From: Pyrococcus yayanosii CH1 | GTDB lineage: Archaea > Methanobacteriota_B > Thermococci > Thermococcales > Thermococcaceae | NCBI RefSeq assembly: GCF_000215995.1 | Contig: NC_015680.1 | Coordinates: 806,001-870,000, forward strand | Direction of reading: 5' to 3' | DNA length: 64,000 bases | Part shown: piece by piece, positions 45,056-53,624 of the stretch | How positions within the stretch are numbered: position 1 is the stretch's first letter | How the letters are laid out: each line of letters opens with the position of its first letter | The notes under the pieces: model-generated | Databases searched by the model: none | What the model was told of the DNA's origin: nothing | The model's input: the letters and a program-made list of their open reading frames with translations, nothing else | Program-made: the position numbers and the translations under genes

Positions 45056-46245
45056 TACTTGAAGCTATTGCCAAGTTGCCTTTCGAGGGACTTTCGAGAG
45101 AACTAATGACGCTGGGCCTTTCGTGGGTTGTTATAGACGCAGGCCTTTCGCCCAATGCGGATGATTTTGCGGATGCCCTTGAAAACTCTATGGACACACT
45201 GGAAAAGCGAGCGAGAATGAACTCATCGCGTATGAGCAGGAACGATAGGAGCTCCTATAATAAGCTCCTCTCAGCATGGTATGGTGTTAAGGCCCCAGAC
45301 ACCTACACGGAGCTCTTTGAGCTTGCGATAAGGGAAGCTGTTAAGCTCTTACGCTCCGGAAAGCTTGATCCCGCAAAATCCCTGGGAAGCATTAAGTGGG
45401 ACAAGAACGGCACCTACCTCGGCCAGCCTTACAATGGCCAGTATGCCATAAGTCCGGCAGTGGTAAAGCAACCAGAGTACTATGAGTTTCAGAGCGACTT
45501 TCTTAAGCCAACCGCGGGGCAAAAGGCTCAAATTTACCTCGATCCTCTCTGGCTTGCTATACTCTCTACTGGTTTCCTTACAGCGTTTGCTGGATTTATT
45601 GACGGAAGATATTACTTAATGACGAAGCCTGGCATTGAGGCATACTTTCCAGATATCGAAGACATTCTTGACAGCTTGCTTATTCTGACGAACGCGGGTA
45701 TAGAAAGCAGGGCTAGACTCGAGACGGAGGAGCTATATGAGTTGAAAATAACCATGAAGCTAGCCGAAGAGAAAATGAACGTGTTAGAGGAGATTTATCC
45801 AGTGACGCTCCACTTAATTAGCCTCGAGGGCCAAGTTTACACAGAATTAAAAACGCTCCAACTCGACCTCAGGGAACTCTCAAATTACCTCCTGGCCTAT
45901 GTTGAGAGAATTGAAAACTACATGGCGATGGGTGTGAACCTGAAGGTCAAACTCAAAGAAGACAATATTGAAGTAGAGAGGTATCCTCTGTGGGCCCTTG
46001 TGAATATAGCTGAGAGAGAGCTAAGAAAAGGGATAGAAGGTGATAGAGAACTGTTAGCATATATTCTCGTTAAAGACCTTTATCGTGCTGTGAACGCTGG
46101 GAGGAAGGAGCTAATAGAGGACTCAGTATTTAGAATCTTCAGACAAGGTAGAGGGTTGCTTGAGGGAACGGGAAAGGCAAGCGGAGAGCTGAGAAAGGTC
46201 CTCAGGGCGTTCATGCAGGAGCATCACTTGGAGGTGCTCGTGTGA
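45052..46245 (+). CDS. cas8a2: Cas8a2 (Csa4), I-A Cascade subunit
   Basis: A 397-residue protein in the invariant I-A position between cas5a and cas3', with GLSWVVIDAGLSPNADDFADALE-type start (conserved parts) and GQYAISPAVVKQPEYYEFQS. Both fit Csa4/Cas8a2. It is the PAM-reading large subunit of the archaeal I-A complex. Recognition rests on context and overall pattern, as Cas8 proteins diverge quickly. Confidence 0.87.
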   Translation: MILEAIAKLPFEGLSRELMTLGLSWVVIDAGLSPNADDFADALENSMDTLEKRARMNSSRMSRNDRSSYNKLLSAWYGVKAPDTYTELFELAIREAVKLLRSGKLDPAKSLGSIKWDKNGTYLGQPYNGQYAISPAVVKQPEYYEFQSDFLKPTAGQKAQIYLDPLWLAILSTGFLTAFAGFIDGRYYLMTKPGIEAYFPDIEDILDSLLILTNAGIESRARLETEELYELKITMKLAEEKMNVLEEIYPVTLHLISLEGQVYTELKTLQLDLRELSNYLLAYVERIENYMAMGVNLKVKLKEDNIEVERYPLWALVNIAERELRKGIEGDRELLAYILVKDLYRAVNAGRKELIEDSVFRIFRQGRGLLEGTGKASGELRKVLRAFMQEHHLEVLV

Positions 46246-47822
46246 ATGCTTACGATAAGGTTGTGAAAAGACTCGGTGAGATAAAGGGATTTGAACCTGA
46301 AAAGCGGCCACTCCTAGAGAGGGCCTTTGATATGATACTTTCCTCAGAAGCTCCATTTTTTGTTGTTCAGGCTCCGACAGGCTACGGCAAAACATCCCTC
46401 AGCTTTTCTTTTGCCCTCTATTCGATGGAAGACGCTTCACTCTTTGACAGAGTTATTCATGTCCTCCCAATGCGCTCGATTATAGAGGATATTGATCGTA
46501 CTGCCAAAGAAGCATTTGGCTTTTCGAGAACGAAGATGATGGGATCGAGTGAGGAATTCCTCCACCTATTTCCCCTCAACATCACCACAGTGGATACTTT
46601 CACTTGGGACGTTCTCAAGCTCAACACAAAGAAGATTATTCAAGTGGACAAGGGAAGCGAGTTTGGCTACGACTACCTCACGCAGGCGTCAATCCTAACC
46701 TCACTCGTCATCTTCGACGAGGCCCACTTCATCCTCGAAGAGCCAAAGATGAAAACTGCCTTTCTTGCAGTTCTCGAGTTCCTAACTGACAACTGCGTTC
46801 CGATAATTGTTATGACGGCGACGCTGTCAAAGGGTTATGTTGAGCTTTTCAGGAAATATGCGAGAAAGAATGAATACGACTTTGAAATCCTGATACCCCA
46901 AGAAGACGACCCCTTTATTCAACGTGAGCTAAGAAAGGAGTTTAAAATTAAATTCCAAACAGGAAATCCTCTAGACTTCATCGATAACGCCAAAAGGAAC
47001 GCTATAATAGTTAACACTGTATCGAGAGCCGTAGAGATCTTTGACCAGGCAAAGGAAAACGCCGCTGAGCTCGGCCTTAATGAGGACAAGATAATGCTAA
47101 TTCACGGCAGAATGAAACCAAGCCACAAGGAGAAACTAATAGAGAAGCTGAGAAAATGGAAACATAAGGAGAGCTTCCTGGTTATCGGCACACAGGCCAT
47201 AGAGGCTGGCGTTGATTTTTCGGTTGACCTTATGATTACTGATGCAGCTCCAATAAACTCACTCCTTCAGCGCTTCGGGAGAGTGGCACGGTACAACGAG
47301 AGAAAAGCTGAGATAATAATCATGGAGGACGCTCCAGCAGGCCCCTATAATGGGGAGAAAGTTAAGAAAACTATCAACCTCATTAAAGAAGCATCCGAAT
47401 TAAACCCTCGTATCCCGTGGACATATCAGGAAATAGTTGACGAAGTACACGGAAAAACAATATCCAAAGTTATGCGCGGTGTGAATAGAAGCCTCATGAA
47501 AAAGCTCTATGGTCTCCTAAAGAATCCAAGAAAGCGCTCAAAAGATGTTCTCGACGAAATAAAGCTCATAACGAAGGAGAATGAACCTCTGCTTAGGGAC
47601 TTCTTGATTCCACTTGAAGTTGAAGGGGAAACCGTCTTAATTTCACCTAAGAGGTTATTGGAGCTGTATAAGAAAGGACTTGCTGAAATAATTGTAGGGG
47701 AAAGAAAACTTTCTCTACGCTCGCTAGAGGACGCCTACAACGTTGCCAAGAGGATAGCCCTCGGGGAGGTCATAGCGGTTAAATTCACCGGAAAATACGA
47801 CGAGGAGCGTGGTATAGTATGA
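46242..47822 (+). CDS. cas3': Cas3' helicase, I-A
   Basis: A 526-residue SF2 helicase without nuclease domain. Walker A is QAPTGYGKTSLS near residue 45, box II FDEAHFILEE near 165, motif III MTATLSKG, motif VI LLQRFGRVARYN. In I-A systems the helicase and the HD nuclease are separate genes, as here. Start GTG 46242 forms a GTGA overlap with cas8a2. The 3' end overlaps the HD gene. Confidence 0.94.
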   Translation: MNAYDKVVKRLGEIKGFEPEKRPLLERAFDMILSSEAPFFVVQAPTGYGKTSLSFSFALYSMEDASLFDRVIHVLPMRSIIEDIDRTAKEAFGFSRTKMMGSSEEFLHLFPLNITTVDTFTWDVLKLNTKKIIQVDKGSEFGYDYLTQASILTSLVIFDEAHFILEEPKMKTAFLAVLEFLTDNCVPIIVMTATLSKGYVELFRKYARKNEYDFEILIPQEDDPFIQRELRKEFKIKFQTGNPLDFIDNAKRNAIIVNTVSRAVEIFDQAKENAAELGLNEDKIMLIHGRMKPSHKEKLIEKLRKWKHKESFLVIGTQAIEAGVDFSVDLMITDAAPINSLLQRFGRVARYNERKAEIIIMEDAPAGPYNGEKVKKTINLIKEASELNPRIPWTYQEIVDEVHGKTISKVMRGVNRSLMKKLYGLLKNPRKRSKDVLDEIKLITKENEPLLRDFLIPLEVEGETVLISPKRLLELYKKGLAEIIVGERKLSLRSLEDAYNVAKRIALGEVIAVKFTGKYDEERGIV

Positions 47823-48478
47823 CCTGCTGTGCCTACTTCAAAGACGGAAGATGTATTGAGAGTATGGAGGCTCATATAACGGAAGGGCTCAGGTTTATAG
47901 AGAGAATATACATTGCGAGGAATTATGGAAAATTCCTTTCGCGAGTTCTTGGTCTGAAAAAGGTTAGGGCAGAAGAGCTTCTCCTCAAAGCATATGCAAT
48001 CCACGACGTCGGTAAGTGCCTTGAGGAGTTCCAAGATGCAAAACAAGGCTTTCGCTATCACGAGTTTTATTCGGCACTTGTTGCGAGAGAAGTACTGAAG
48101 CAGTTCGGCAAAGCCAGTGAAATTGCCACTATTGCGATTTTTCTCCACCATCATGACTGGGTTAGGGAGAAGCCGCCCAGAAAGCCGAGAAATTTAAAGC
48201 TCCATTCCGATTGCATAGAAGTTATTGAAGACTTAATCGGAGCGGAAATACCAAAAAGTGTGCCCTGGACTGCTCCAGATGAGTTCCGGGACTGGATGAT
48301 AAAAGTTTTTAGTTCAAACATCCGCGCAGTTTACGCCCTCCTACTCCCCATTTCACTTGCCGACAACTATTCTGCGCTAAAAAACAGGGGAGGAGAACAA
48401 ACCATGCTGGGAAAAGAAGTTATGAAAGCCGTTTTTACCCGCCGGGAGGTGGAAGCTTGCTTGCGGTATTCCCGGTAG
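47819..48478 (+). CDS. cas3'': Cas3'' HD nuclease, I-A
   Basis: A 219-residue HD-domain nuclease: AYAIHDVGKCLEEFQ, YHEFYSALVARE and FLHHHDWVRE supply the metal-binding histidines and aspartates. It works with the separate Cas3' helicase. Start ATG overlaps the helicase stop. The 3' end overlaps csa3 by 22 bases. Confidence 0.93.
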   Translation: MTCCAYFKDGRCIESMEAHITEGLRFIERIYIARNYGKFLSRVLGLKKVRAEELLLKAYAIHDVGKCLEEFQDAKQGFRYHEFYSALVAREVLKQFGKASEIATIAIFLHHHDWVREKPPRKPRNLKLHSDCIEVIEDLIGAEIPKSVPWTAPDEFRDWMIKVFSSNIRAVYALLLPISLADNYSALKNRGGEQTMLGKEVMKAVFTRREVEACLRYSR

Positions 48479-49122
48479 GGTTCGATGAGAAGTTCATAAT
48501 ACGCGCTCTCATGAGGAACCAGACAAAAGAAGGCGACAGGCTGCTTGCCGTTGTCCCAAATGGTTACCAGGCAGAAGAAAGGACAGTAAATGCTCTTCGC
48601 GCGATTAAAGATATAACGACTCCACTTGTTGGTAAGGAAAGCTTCAAGGTTATTGAACTTTTGACAACAAGCGGGGAGAAAATGGTTCTTGAAATAAAAA
48701 ACGCCATTGAGGATAATCTAACCGAGGACAGGAGGGTTATAGCAATCCTCTCCGGTGGCATGAGGCCGTTAAGCGTCGCGATTCTCCTCGCGGCTATAAC
48801 TCTGGATAACGCAAGGGTGAAGGTGGAGAGCGACTTCGAGAACCTTTCCGGCTTCATCTCTCTTGAGCTTGGCCCATTCCTTGCTCCAAAAAACATTAGA
48901 TGGGTCAACATCCTGTGTGGACTGAAAGCAGGTAAAAGTGTGAGGAGAATAGCTGAAGAGCTAGGGGTTTCACCAGCTACGGTGAGCAGGGAGCTGAAGA
49001 GTCTCCTCAGATATTCGCTCGTAGAGGAAATTTCGGGCAAGAACCGACCATTGAGCTACACAGTCACAAGGGCGGGCATTCTCTACTTAAAACTCCATGG
49101 TGGTAATTGCCTTGAGGATTAA
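48457..49122 (+). CDS. csa3: Csa3, CARF-domain winged-helix regulator
   Basis: A 221-residue protein with an N-terminal CARF domain (AVFPVGFDEKFIIRALM, LSGGMRPLSVAILLAA) and a C-terminal winged helix ([23 protein letters not shown]). The CARF domain senses cyclic oligoadenylate or a related nucleotide and tunes cas gene or array expression. TTG 48457 is preceded by GGGAGGTGG. It ends the I-A operon. Its likely site is the csa promoter or the leader (inference). Confidence 0.93.
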   Translation: MLAVFPVGFDEKFIIRALMRNQTKEGDRLLAVVPNGYQAEERTVNALRAIKDITTPLVGKESFKVIELLTTSGEKMVLEIKNAIEDNLTEDRRVIAILSGGMRPLSVAILLAAITLDNARVKVESDFENLSGFISLELGPFLAPKNIRWVNILCGLKAGKSVRRIAEELGVSPATVSRELKSLLRYSLVEEISGKNRPLSYTVTRAGILYLKLHGGNCLED

Positions 49123-49365
49123 GCTTACCCTCCACTTTAAGCGGCCCTTTTTAATACCCTACAACTACCCGCGCCCACTCTACGGCTTCGTCATTAATGC
49201 AATTAACCTCGGAGACGAGAGGATCGCCAAGAGGCTTCGCGACAACAAGAAGGACGTTAAGTTCGTCCTCTCAAAACTTTATCCCGTTGGAAAGACCAGA
49301 AGAACCGAAAAGGGCATCTTAGTGGAACCCGGAACAGTTGAGCTGTACTTCGGAACGACGGAGCG
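49112..49365 (+). pseudogene. Truncated second Cas6-family gene
   Basis: TTG 49112 (GGTGGT upstream) or ATG 49097 opens a frame with a clear Cas6-like N-terminus: RIKLTLHFKRPFLIPYNYPR, PLYGFVINAINLGDE, SKLYPVGKTRRTEKG and GTVELYFGTTE. Only about 85 residues remain. The sequence then switches abruptly into carbamoyltransferase DNA, and the frame ends at 49417 with unrelated residues. The glycine-rich loop is lost, so it cannot be a working Cas6. Confidence 0.8.
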
Positions 49366-49447
49366 GGTGGAGGGATGCGATTGTTCTGACGATAGACGAG
49401 GCCGGAGATGGTCTTAGCTCTACCCGTCCACATCGCCCAGAATGGTG
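49366..49447 (+). pseudogene. Fragment of a carbamoyltransferase gene (paralog of 33319-34929)
   Basis: These 82 bases align to 33647-33727 with about ten substitutions and one extra C, coding for the same GWRDAIVLTIDxAGDGLSST segment. The frame breaks at the extra C. The rest of the gene is absent. It lies in the same orientation as the intact gene on the other side of the cas genes and is fused to the truncated cas6. Confidence 0.8.
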
Positions 49448-49548
49448 GGCGCTATTCCCAAGGGTTAGGGTGAAAAACTCACGCTAACTCTCGAGGCAAA
49501 AAATGAAAAAACACCCCCTACCTCCACAAAAAACACACACTTGCATAA

Positions 49549-49806
49549 TTAGATGATGTCTTCAATTGGGTTCTTTTCTACCCCTAGGGCTTCTCTTATT
49601 GGCTTAGAGCGAAGCTTGTAAATAATCACTGAATCTTCGTCCTCGTCGATAATATCGAGAAGACCTGCCTTTATGCGCTCGAACTCTGCCAAAGTTACTT
49701 CTCCTTCGAAAACGCTGTTCTGAACCCAGTGAAGGTGCTGCCTTAGAAACTTTTTGACCTTGTTCACTCGCTCAACGGCAACATCATAGACTACAACCAC
49801 GTACAT
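49549..49806 (-). CDS. cas2: Cas2, adaptation endoribonuclease-fold protein
   Basis: An 85-residue Cas2: [20 protein letters not shown] with the first-strand aspartate, [18 protein letters not shown], and [15 protein letters not shown] 49806 gives the family length and start. The open frame upstream to 49893 adds an unrelated tail. It is the only cas gene on the minus strand, 7 kb from cas1, between the decayed cas6 fragment and the leader. Confidence 0.93.
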   Translation of the reverse strand: MYVVVVYDVAVERVNKVKKFLRQHLHWVQNSVFEGEVTLAEFERIKAGLLDIIDEDEDSVIIYKLRSKPIREALGVEKNPIEDII

Positions 49807-50322
49807 GATCAAGAATAGGACATCCGAAAATTTATGCCTTTCGAAAAATATTAGATGCTCGCTCTCGGGCGTTATTTTGGTCGAAAAAGTCAAAGTGTGG
49901 TTTATTTGAGCAAATGGTGGGTTGTGAGTGGTTTGGAAGATTTTAGTAACTTTTTGTTAGTGTGTAACGTTTGGTTATGATTTTTTACATATTTTGTAAC
50001 GAATTTTTTTCGGGATTTGGAGTAGGGCGGGGAGAACAGTCCTCTCACGCAAAACCCTGTTGAAATTGTGCCTTTTTCCCCTTGCTGTTAGATTATTTCT
50101 TAATTTTTGATTTAATTTGCGGAGAGGCCGTTGGAAGTCTCATGCTCATTTTCGAGCATTGAAATTTTGGGGTTTTTAGGAGTTCTTTTACCCCGAGTTC
50201 TAAACTCTCACAATTGCATTTCAAGCCCTCTCAAGGCTTCATTAAGACCCCTTTGCCGAAAGACTTATAAAATCCAAACCCGCTAAGAAGAGTAGGGAGG
50301 AAAACAAGCAAAAAGCCCGCCT
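49807..50322 (+). promoter_or_regulatory. CRISPR leader and array promoter
   Basis: A 516-bp non-coding, AT-rich stretch with no plausible gene. It ends in the array promoter CGAAAGACTTATAAAATC (BRE plus TATA, TATA at 50264-50272), which would start transcription about 30 bases before the first repeat. Upstream are runs of T and a CTCATTTTCGAGCATTG hairpin-like element (near 50143). The cas2 promoter must also lie in its left part. Confidence 0.8.
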
Positions 50323-51397
50323 GTTCCAATAAGACTCAAAGAGAATTGAAAGAGAATAGTTAATAAAGACAAAATAAGGGACTATCTGGGTTCCAATAAG
50401 ACTCAAAGAGAATTGAAAGAAAATCTTCATCTCCCACCACCTCCCTTCTTTTTGTCGTTCCAATAAGACTCAAAGAGAATTGAAAGACCCGCACGACGTC
50501 ATAAAGCTGCCGAAGAACAGGGCGTTCCAATAAGACTCAAAGAGAATTGAAAGCATGACAACAAAAATGAGGGGGGTGGTTGGGCGTGAGTTTGTTCCAA
50601 TAAGACTCAAAGAGAATTGAAAGAATACGGGGCCCCGTTCCGAGGGCCCTCGGGGCGTGGTTCCAATAAGACTCAAAGAGAATTGAAAGTTGACTCAGAG
50701 TCTGCGAATTGCGCTGAGGATGCTCGTTCCAATAAGACTCAAAGAGAATTGAAAGCACGGGGATTTGGTTAGGGAGGGGTTGAGGAGGAAGGTTCCAATA
50801 AGACTCAAAGAGAATTGAAAGCACTTCTTCACGTCCTCACTGATTTTGGAGTGAGCAAATTCAGGAAATCGTTCCAATAAGACTCAAAGAGAATTGAAAG
50901 CCATTCCGGGGGGTTCGGGGCGTGATGCGGGCGGGAATCCGCCCCCGCGGGTTCCAATAAGACTCAAAGAGAATTGAAAGGGCCGGGCCCGGATGACGGC
51001 ATAGGCGCCCCCGGGCGGGTTCCAATAAGACTCAAAGAGAATTGAAAGCATTGACTCTTCTTTTAGGAAGATCATGAGAATCGGGGTTCCAATAAGACTC
51101 AAAGAGAATTGAAAGGTCGCTATCACGAAACAGCTCGGTCTCCTCGTGCTTAGTCCTGGGTTCCAATAAGACTCAAAGAGAATTGAAAGGGCGGTCCTAG
51201 TAGGAGGACACTGGTCTTCTCTGGGTGTTCCAATAAGACTCAAAGAGAATTGAAAGTTCTTTCCTTCAAAACCGTCCGGACCAACAGCCACGGTTGTTCC
51301 AATAAGACTCAAAGAGAATTGAAAGTGTTTTCTTCGAAGAACTGGCGCGGAGGCAGGTCGATTGAGGGTTCCAATAAGACTCAAAGAGAATTGAAAG
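50323..51397 (+). CRISPR. CRISPR array, 16 repeats of 30 bp, 15 spacers
   Basis: The repeat GTTCCAATAAGACTC...GAATTGAAAG is identical in all 16 copies I located (first 50323-50352, last 51368-51397). Spacers are 36-50 nt: most 36-44, but the two at 50822-50870 and 50901-50950 are 49 and 50 nt. The 3' end ATTGAAAG is the usual 8-nt crRNA tag. Leader on the left, so the newest spacers should be there. No repeat is degenerate even at the distal end, suggesting a truncated or young array. Several spacers are very GC-rich. I saw no spacer match within the window by eye. Confidence 0.98.
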
Positions 51398-51439
51398 GGG
51401 ACTTCTTAATGCTAAAGGGGGACTTAACAAAAGCAAAAA

Positions 51440-51985
51440 TTAGAGGCCCTGAGAGAGTATCTTCGTCGTAACGTCATTGCCCTCCTTGTCGTAGATCCTA
51501 TAGTAGCACTTGCACGGGAACTTCATGGCGGCCCTCCTAGTGCCCTCGATGGCGAACTTAAGGTGCTGCCTGTTGACCCTTATGCTGAGGATCTTCTGGT
51601 CCCTCTTGAGCCTCGCAGCGAGGCCTATGGGCTTTCCGAAGGGCCTGCGCATACCGTTTCCGTAACGGTCAGCCTTCCTTCCGGTGGCCATTGGGTTCTC
51701 CCGGAGGACCTGGAAGGGATAGACCCTTATCTTGAAGTGGTAGTTGCTCCTACCGACGTTCTTCTGAAGGTAGCGGTTCACCTGCTGTCTGGCAGCTTCG
51801 AGGGCGTTCTGCCTGATCTGGACGGGCTCGGCCGTGTGAAGGGCAACCTCAAACTCGAAGTCACCTGCGGGGTTCCCCATGTCAAATATCGTTATCTTCG
51901 GACCAGGGGCACCCCTTATGTACTCTCTCCTAGTGTAAGCGGGCTTGTCAACGTACCTGTCTATCTTGGCAGGCCTCAGCGCCAT
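51440..51985 (-). CDS. rpl10e: 50S ribosomal protein L10e (uL16)
   Basis: A 181-residue archaeal L10e/L16: [20 protein letters not shown], then [22 protein letters not shown] and [19 protein letters not shown]. It sits near the peptidyl-transferase centre and tRNA entry of the large subunit. It faces the CRISPR array tail to tail, 42 bases from the last repeat. Confidence 0.97.
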   Translation of the reverse strand: MALRPAKIDRYVDKPAYTRREYIRGAPGPKITIFDMGNPAGDFEFEVALHTAEPVQIRQNALEAARQQVNRYLQKNVGRSNYHFKIRVYPFQVLRENPMATGRKADRYGNGMRRPFGKPIGLAARLKRDQKILSIRVNRQHLKFAIEGTRRAAMKFPCKCYYRIYDKEGNDVTTKILSQGL

Positions 51986-52033
51986 GTTCTCACCTCCGAT
52001 GAGAGTGACCTAAACTTAGGCCGCGGGGCCATC

Positions 52034-52043
52034 TTATAAAAGT
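52034..52043 (-). promoter_or_regulatory. TATA box of rpl10e
   Basis: Minus-strand CTTTTATAAG lies about 50 bases before the rpl10e ATG, with purine-rich sequence upstream. A GGAGGTGAG ribosome site precedes the ATG. Confidence 0.55.
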
Positions 52044-52102
52044 TTTGGCTACCTTTGGAAAAGGTTATCTATGGGGAGAACAAACTTCCCTCGGTGTAGT
52101 CC

Positions 52103-52402
52103 ATGTTCAGTCTGAACCCCATCTCGAGTGGAGAGGAAAGATTGTCCAAGAAAGAAATCACTCAAGCCCTCCGCTGGGCCCTCATAGCCGAGCTCGATGC
52201 CATAAACTTCTACGAGCAGATCGCGGAGCTTGTTGAGGACGAGAATGTTAAGGCCGTGTTCCTTGACGTCGCGAGGGAGGAGAAGGAGCACGTTGGAGAG
52301 TTCTTGGCCCTCCTCCTAAAGCTGGATCCAGAGCTCGGGGAATACATGAAGAAGGGATTTAAAGAGGTAGAAGAGGAAACCGGAATAAAGACAGAGCTCT
52401 AA
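52103..52402 (+). CDS. Encapsulin-type ferritin-like domain protein without shell domain
   Basis: A 99-residue four-helix ferritin-like unit: ALRWALIAELDAINFYEQIA and VAREEKEHVGEFLALLLKL carry the E...ExxH iron ligands. It resembles the N-terminal ferritin-like domain of the P. furiosus encapsulin, where this domain is fused to an HK97-fold shell protein. Here a TAA stops the frame exactly where the linker would begin, and no shell-protein sequence follows (52403-52450 is non-coding). It could mineralise iron as a free oligomer or load into an encapsulin encoded elsewhere. Confidence 0.8.
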   Translation: MFSLNPISSGEERLSKKEITQALRWALIAELDAINFYEQIAELVEDENVKAVFLDVAREEKEHVGEFLALLLKLDPELGEYMKKGFKEVEEETGIKTEL

Positions 52403-52450
52403 CGGCTTCTCTCTGTCTTTTTTCGACACCGCCGCGGAAAAATAAGAAGC

Positions 52451-52972
52451 TCACGGGCCGACATGCATCATCTGACTATACATGGACCAGTCGAGGAGAA
52501 GCTCGTATTCGGCTTTGAGAGTATAGTAGTGGCCCAATTCCATGTCGCTTAAGTACCTCATGAGCCTCTTCTTATCTTTCCCCTCAACCATCTTTTCAAG
52601 CTCGGCATAGAACTTTGCAGCTATTTCTTCCGCCTCCATGGCCCACCTTATCAGGTCCACTATGTCCTCTACCTTAGTGAGCTCCCTCGCGACAGGCTTC
52701 AGCTCGGGCCCTATATACTCCTTGGGAAACAGGACTTCCTTCCCAGGAAACATGTTCTCGTAAATCTTCCTCAAAAGCTCCTCATGCTTACTCTCCTCAC
52801 CGGCCAGCCATTCAAGCTTCTCCCTTAGCGATTGGGCCTCCACCCTTCTGGCTAGGCTTATGTAAAATTCTCTTGCCCCCACCTCGGCCTTTATGGCCAT
52901 TCCCAGAAGCTCCTCAAGGGAGAAATCCTTAATTCTTCCGAAGGGAAGCCCCTCCTCAAGTTCCGGAACCAC
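52451..52972 (-). CDS. Rubrerythrin-like ferritin-family protein
   Basis: A 173-residue protein with two ExxH-type helices: AIKAEVGAREFYISLARRVE, EESKHEELL, AMEAEEIAAKFYAEL and DMELGHYYTL. There is no rubredoxin domain. It is probably a di-iron peroxidase or iron-handling protein. Convergent with the ferritin-like gene and near the superoxide reductase set, hence likely oxidative-stress linked. Confidence 0.85.
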   Translation of the reverse strand: MVPELEEGLPFGRIKDFSLEELLGMAIKAEVGAREFYISLARRVEAQSLREKLEWLAGEESKHEELLRKIYENMFPGKEVLFPKEYIGPELKPVARELTKVEDIVDLIRWAMEAEEIAAKFYAELEKMVEGKDKKRLMRYLSDMELGHYYTLKAEYELLLDWSMYSQMMHVGP

Positions 52973-52975
52973 AAC

Positions 52976-53241
52976 TCATCCCTCCTCCAGCAACAGCCCA
53001 AGCTCGTTGTAAATCCTCACCCTATTAAACCCCTCATCCTTCAGCACAGCGACAATGTCCCTGAGAATTCTTCTCTGCACGTTTATCGCCAGCATTCGAC
53101 GAGCCCCTCTTCTACTATGCTGAGGCCCGTCTCTGGATCCCCGAATCTCCTCAGGGCCTCAACGACGTGCCGAACCTTCGGAGGCAACTCCTTCCGGGAT
53201 CTCGGCTTCTTTTGGGTTTTGAAAAGGTCAAGTCTCGAGAC
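52976..53241 (-). pseudogene. Broken PaaD/MIP18-like (DUF59) gene
   Basis: Two pieces of one DUF59-type protein lie in different frames on the minus strand. First come KELPPKVRHVVEALRRFGDP and PETGLSIVEEGLV, then the frame runs into ECWR and a stop. From 53095 MLAINVQRRILRDIVAVLKD and GFNRVRIYNELGLLLEEG follow to a stop at 52976. The central part normally between GLV and the last helix is missing. No start codon with ribosome site is visible. It is thus deleted and frameshifted. The intact protein would help Fe-S cluster assembly. Confidence 0.7.
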
Positions 53242-53258
53242 TCAGCCCCTCTCCCGGG

Positions 53259-53600
53259 TTATGTCCTCTGGCTTGTAGCCCTTTTGTTCTCGAAGACGCC
53301 CACCAAATTGTTTTTCAGGTCGTAGACGTAGACGTTGTCGAACTTGAGTAGGGCGAAGCGCTCAATTATGTCGCCGATTATCTTCGAGTAGGCGATAGCG
53401 TTCTCACCGATTATATTGTATTCCGCGTGACTCTCGAAGCGAAGCCAGACCTTTATGGTATTCCCACCGACCTCAAGACCTGCAACAACGCCCGAGTCGA
53501 GGATGTTGCCACCGGTTACGGGGTCGGTTATCTTGACCAGCTCTTCCAGAACGGCCCTGTACTCGGGGGGCCACTCCCGCTCCGGCATGTAGACTTTCAT
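53259..53600 (-). CDS. DUF59-like iron-sulfur assembly protein with shifted C-terminus
   Basis: A 113-residue DUF59-like protein: MKVYMPEREWPPEYRAVLEE, then KITDPVTGGNILDSGVVAGL (the DPVTG motif of the family). The last residues KRATSQRT look out of frame. With one more A in the AAAA run near 53282 the end would read KGYKPEDITRERG and stop at 53242-53244, which fits this family better. So there is a one-base deletion or a base-calling error. ATG 53600 follows GGTGATTACC. Confidence 0.75.
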   Translation of the reverse strand: MKVYMPEREWPPEYRAVLEELVKITDPVTGGNILDSGVVAGLEVGGNTIKVWLRFESHAEYNIIGENAIAYSKIIGDIIERFALLKFDNVYVYDLKNNLVGVFENKRATSQRT

Positions 53601-53624
53601 GGTAATCACCAAAAAGAAAAGGAA

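Noticed and set aside
50242-51384. Open frames on the minus strand across the array with repeated FQFSLSLIGT and LSILFESYWN
   Set aside because: They are the CRISPR repeat read in protein frames. Spacers and repeats are non-coding.
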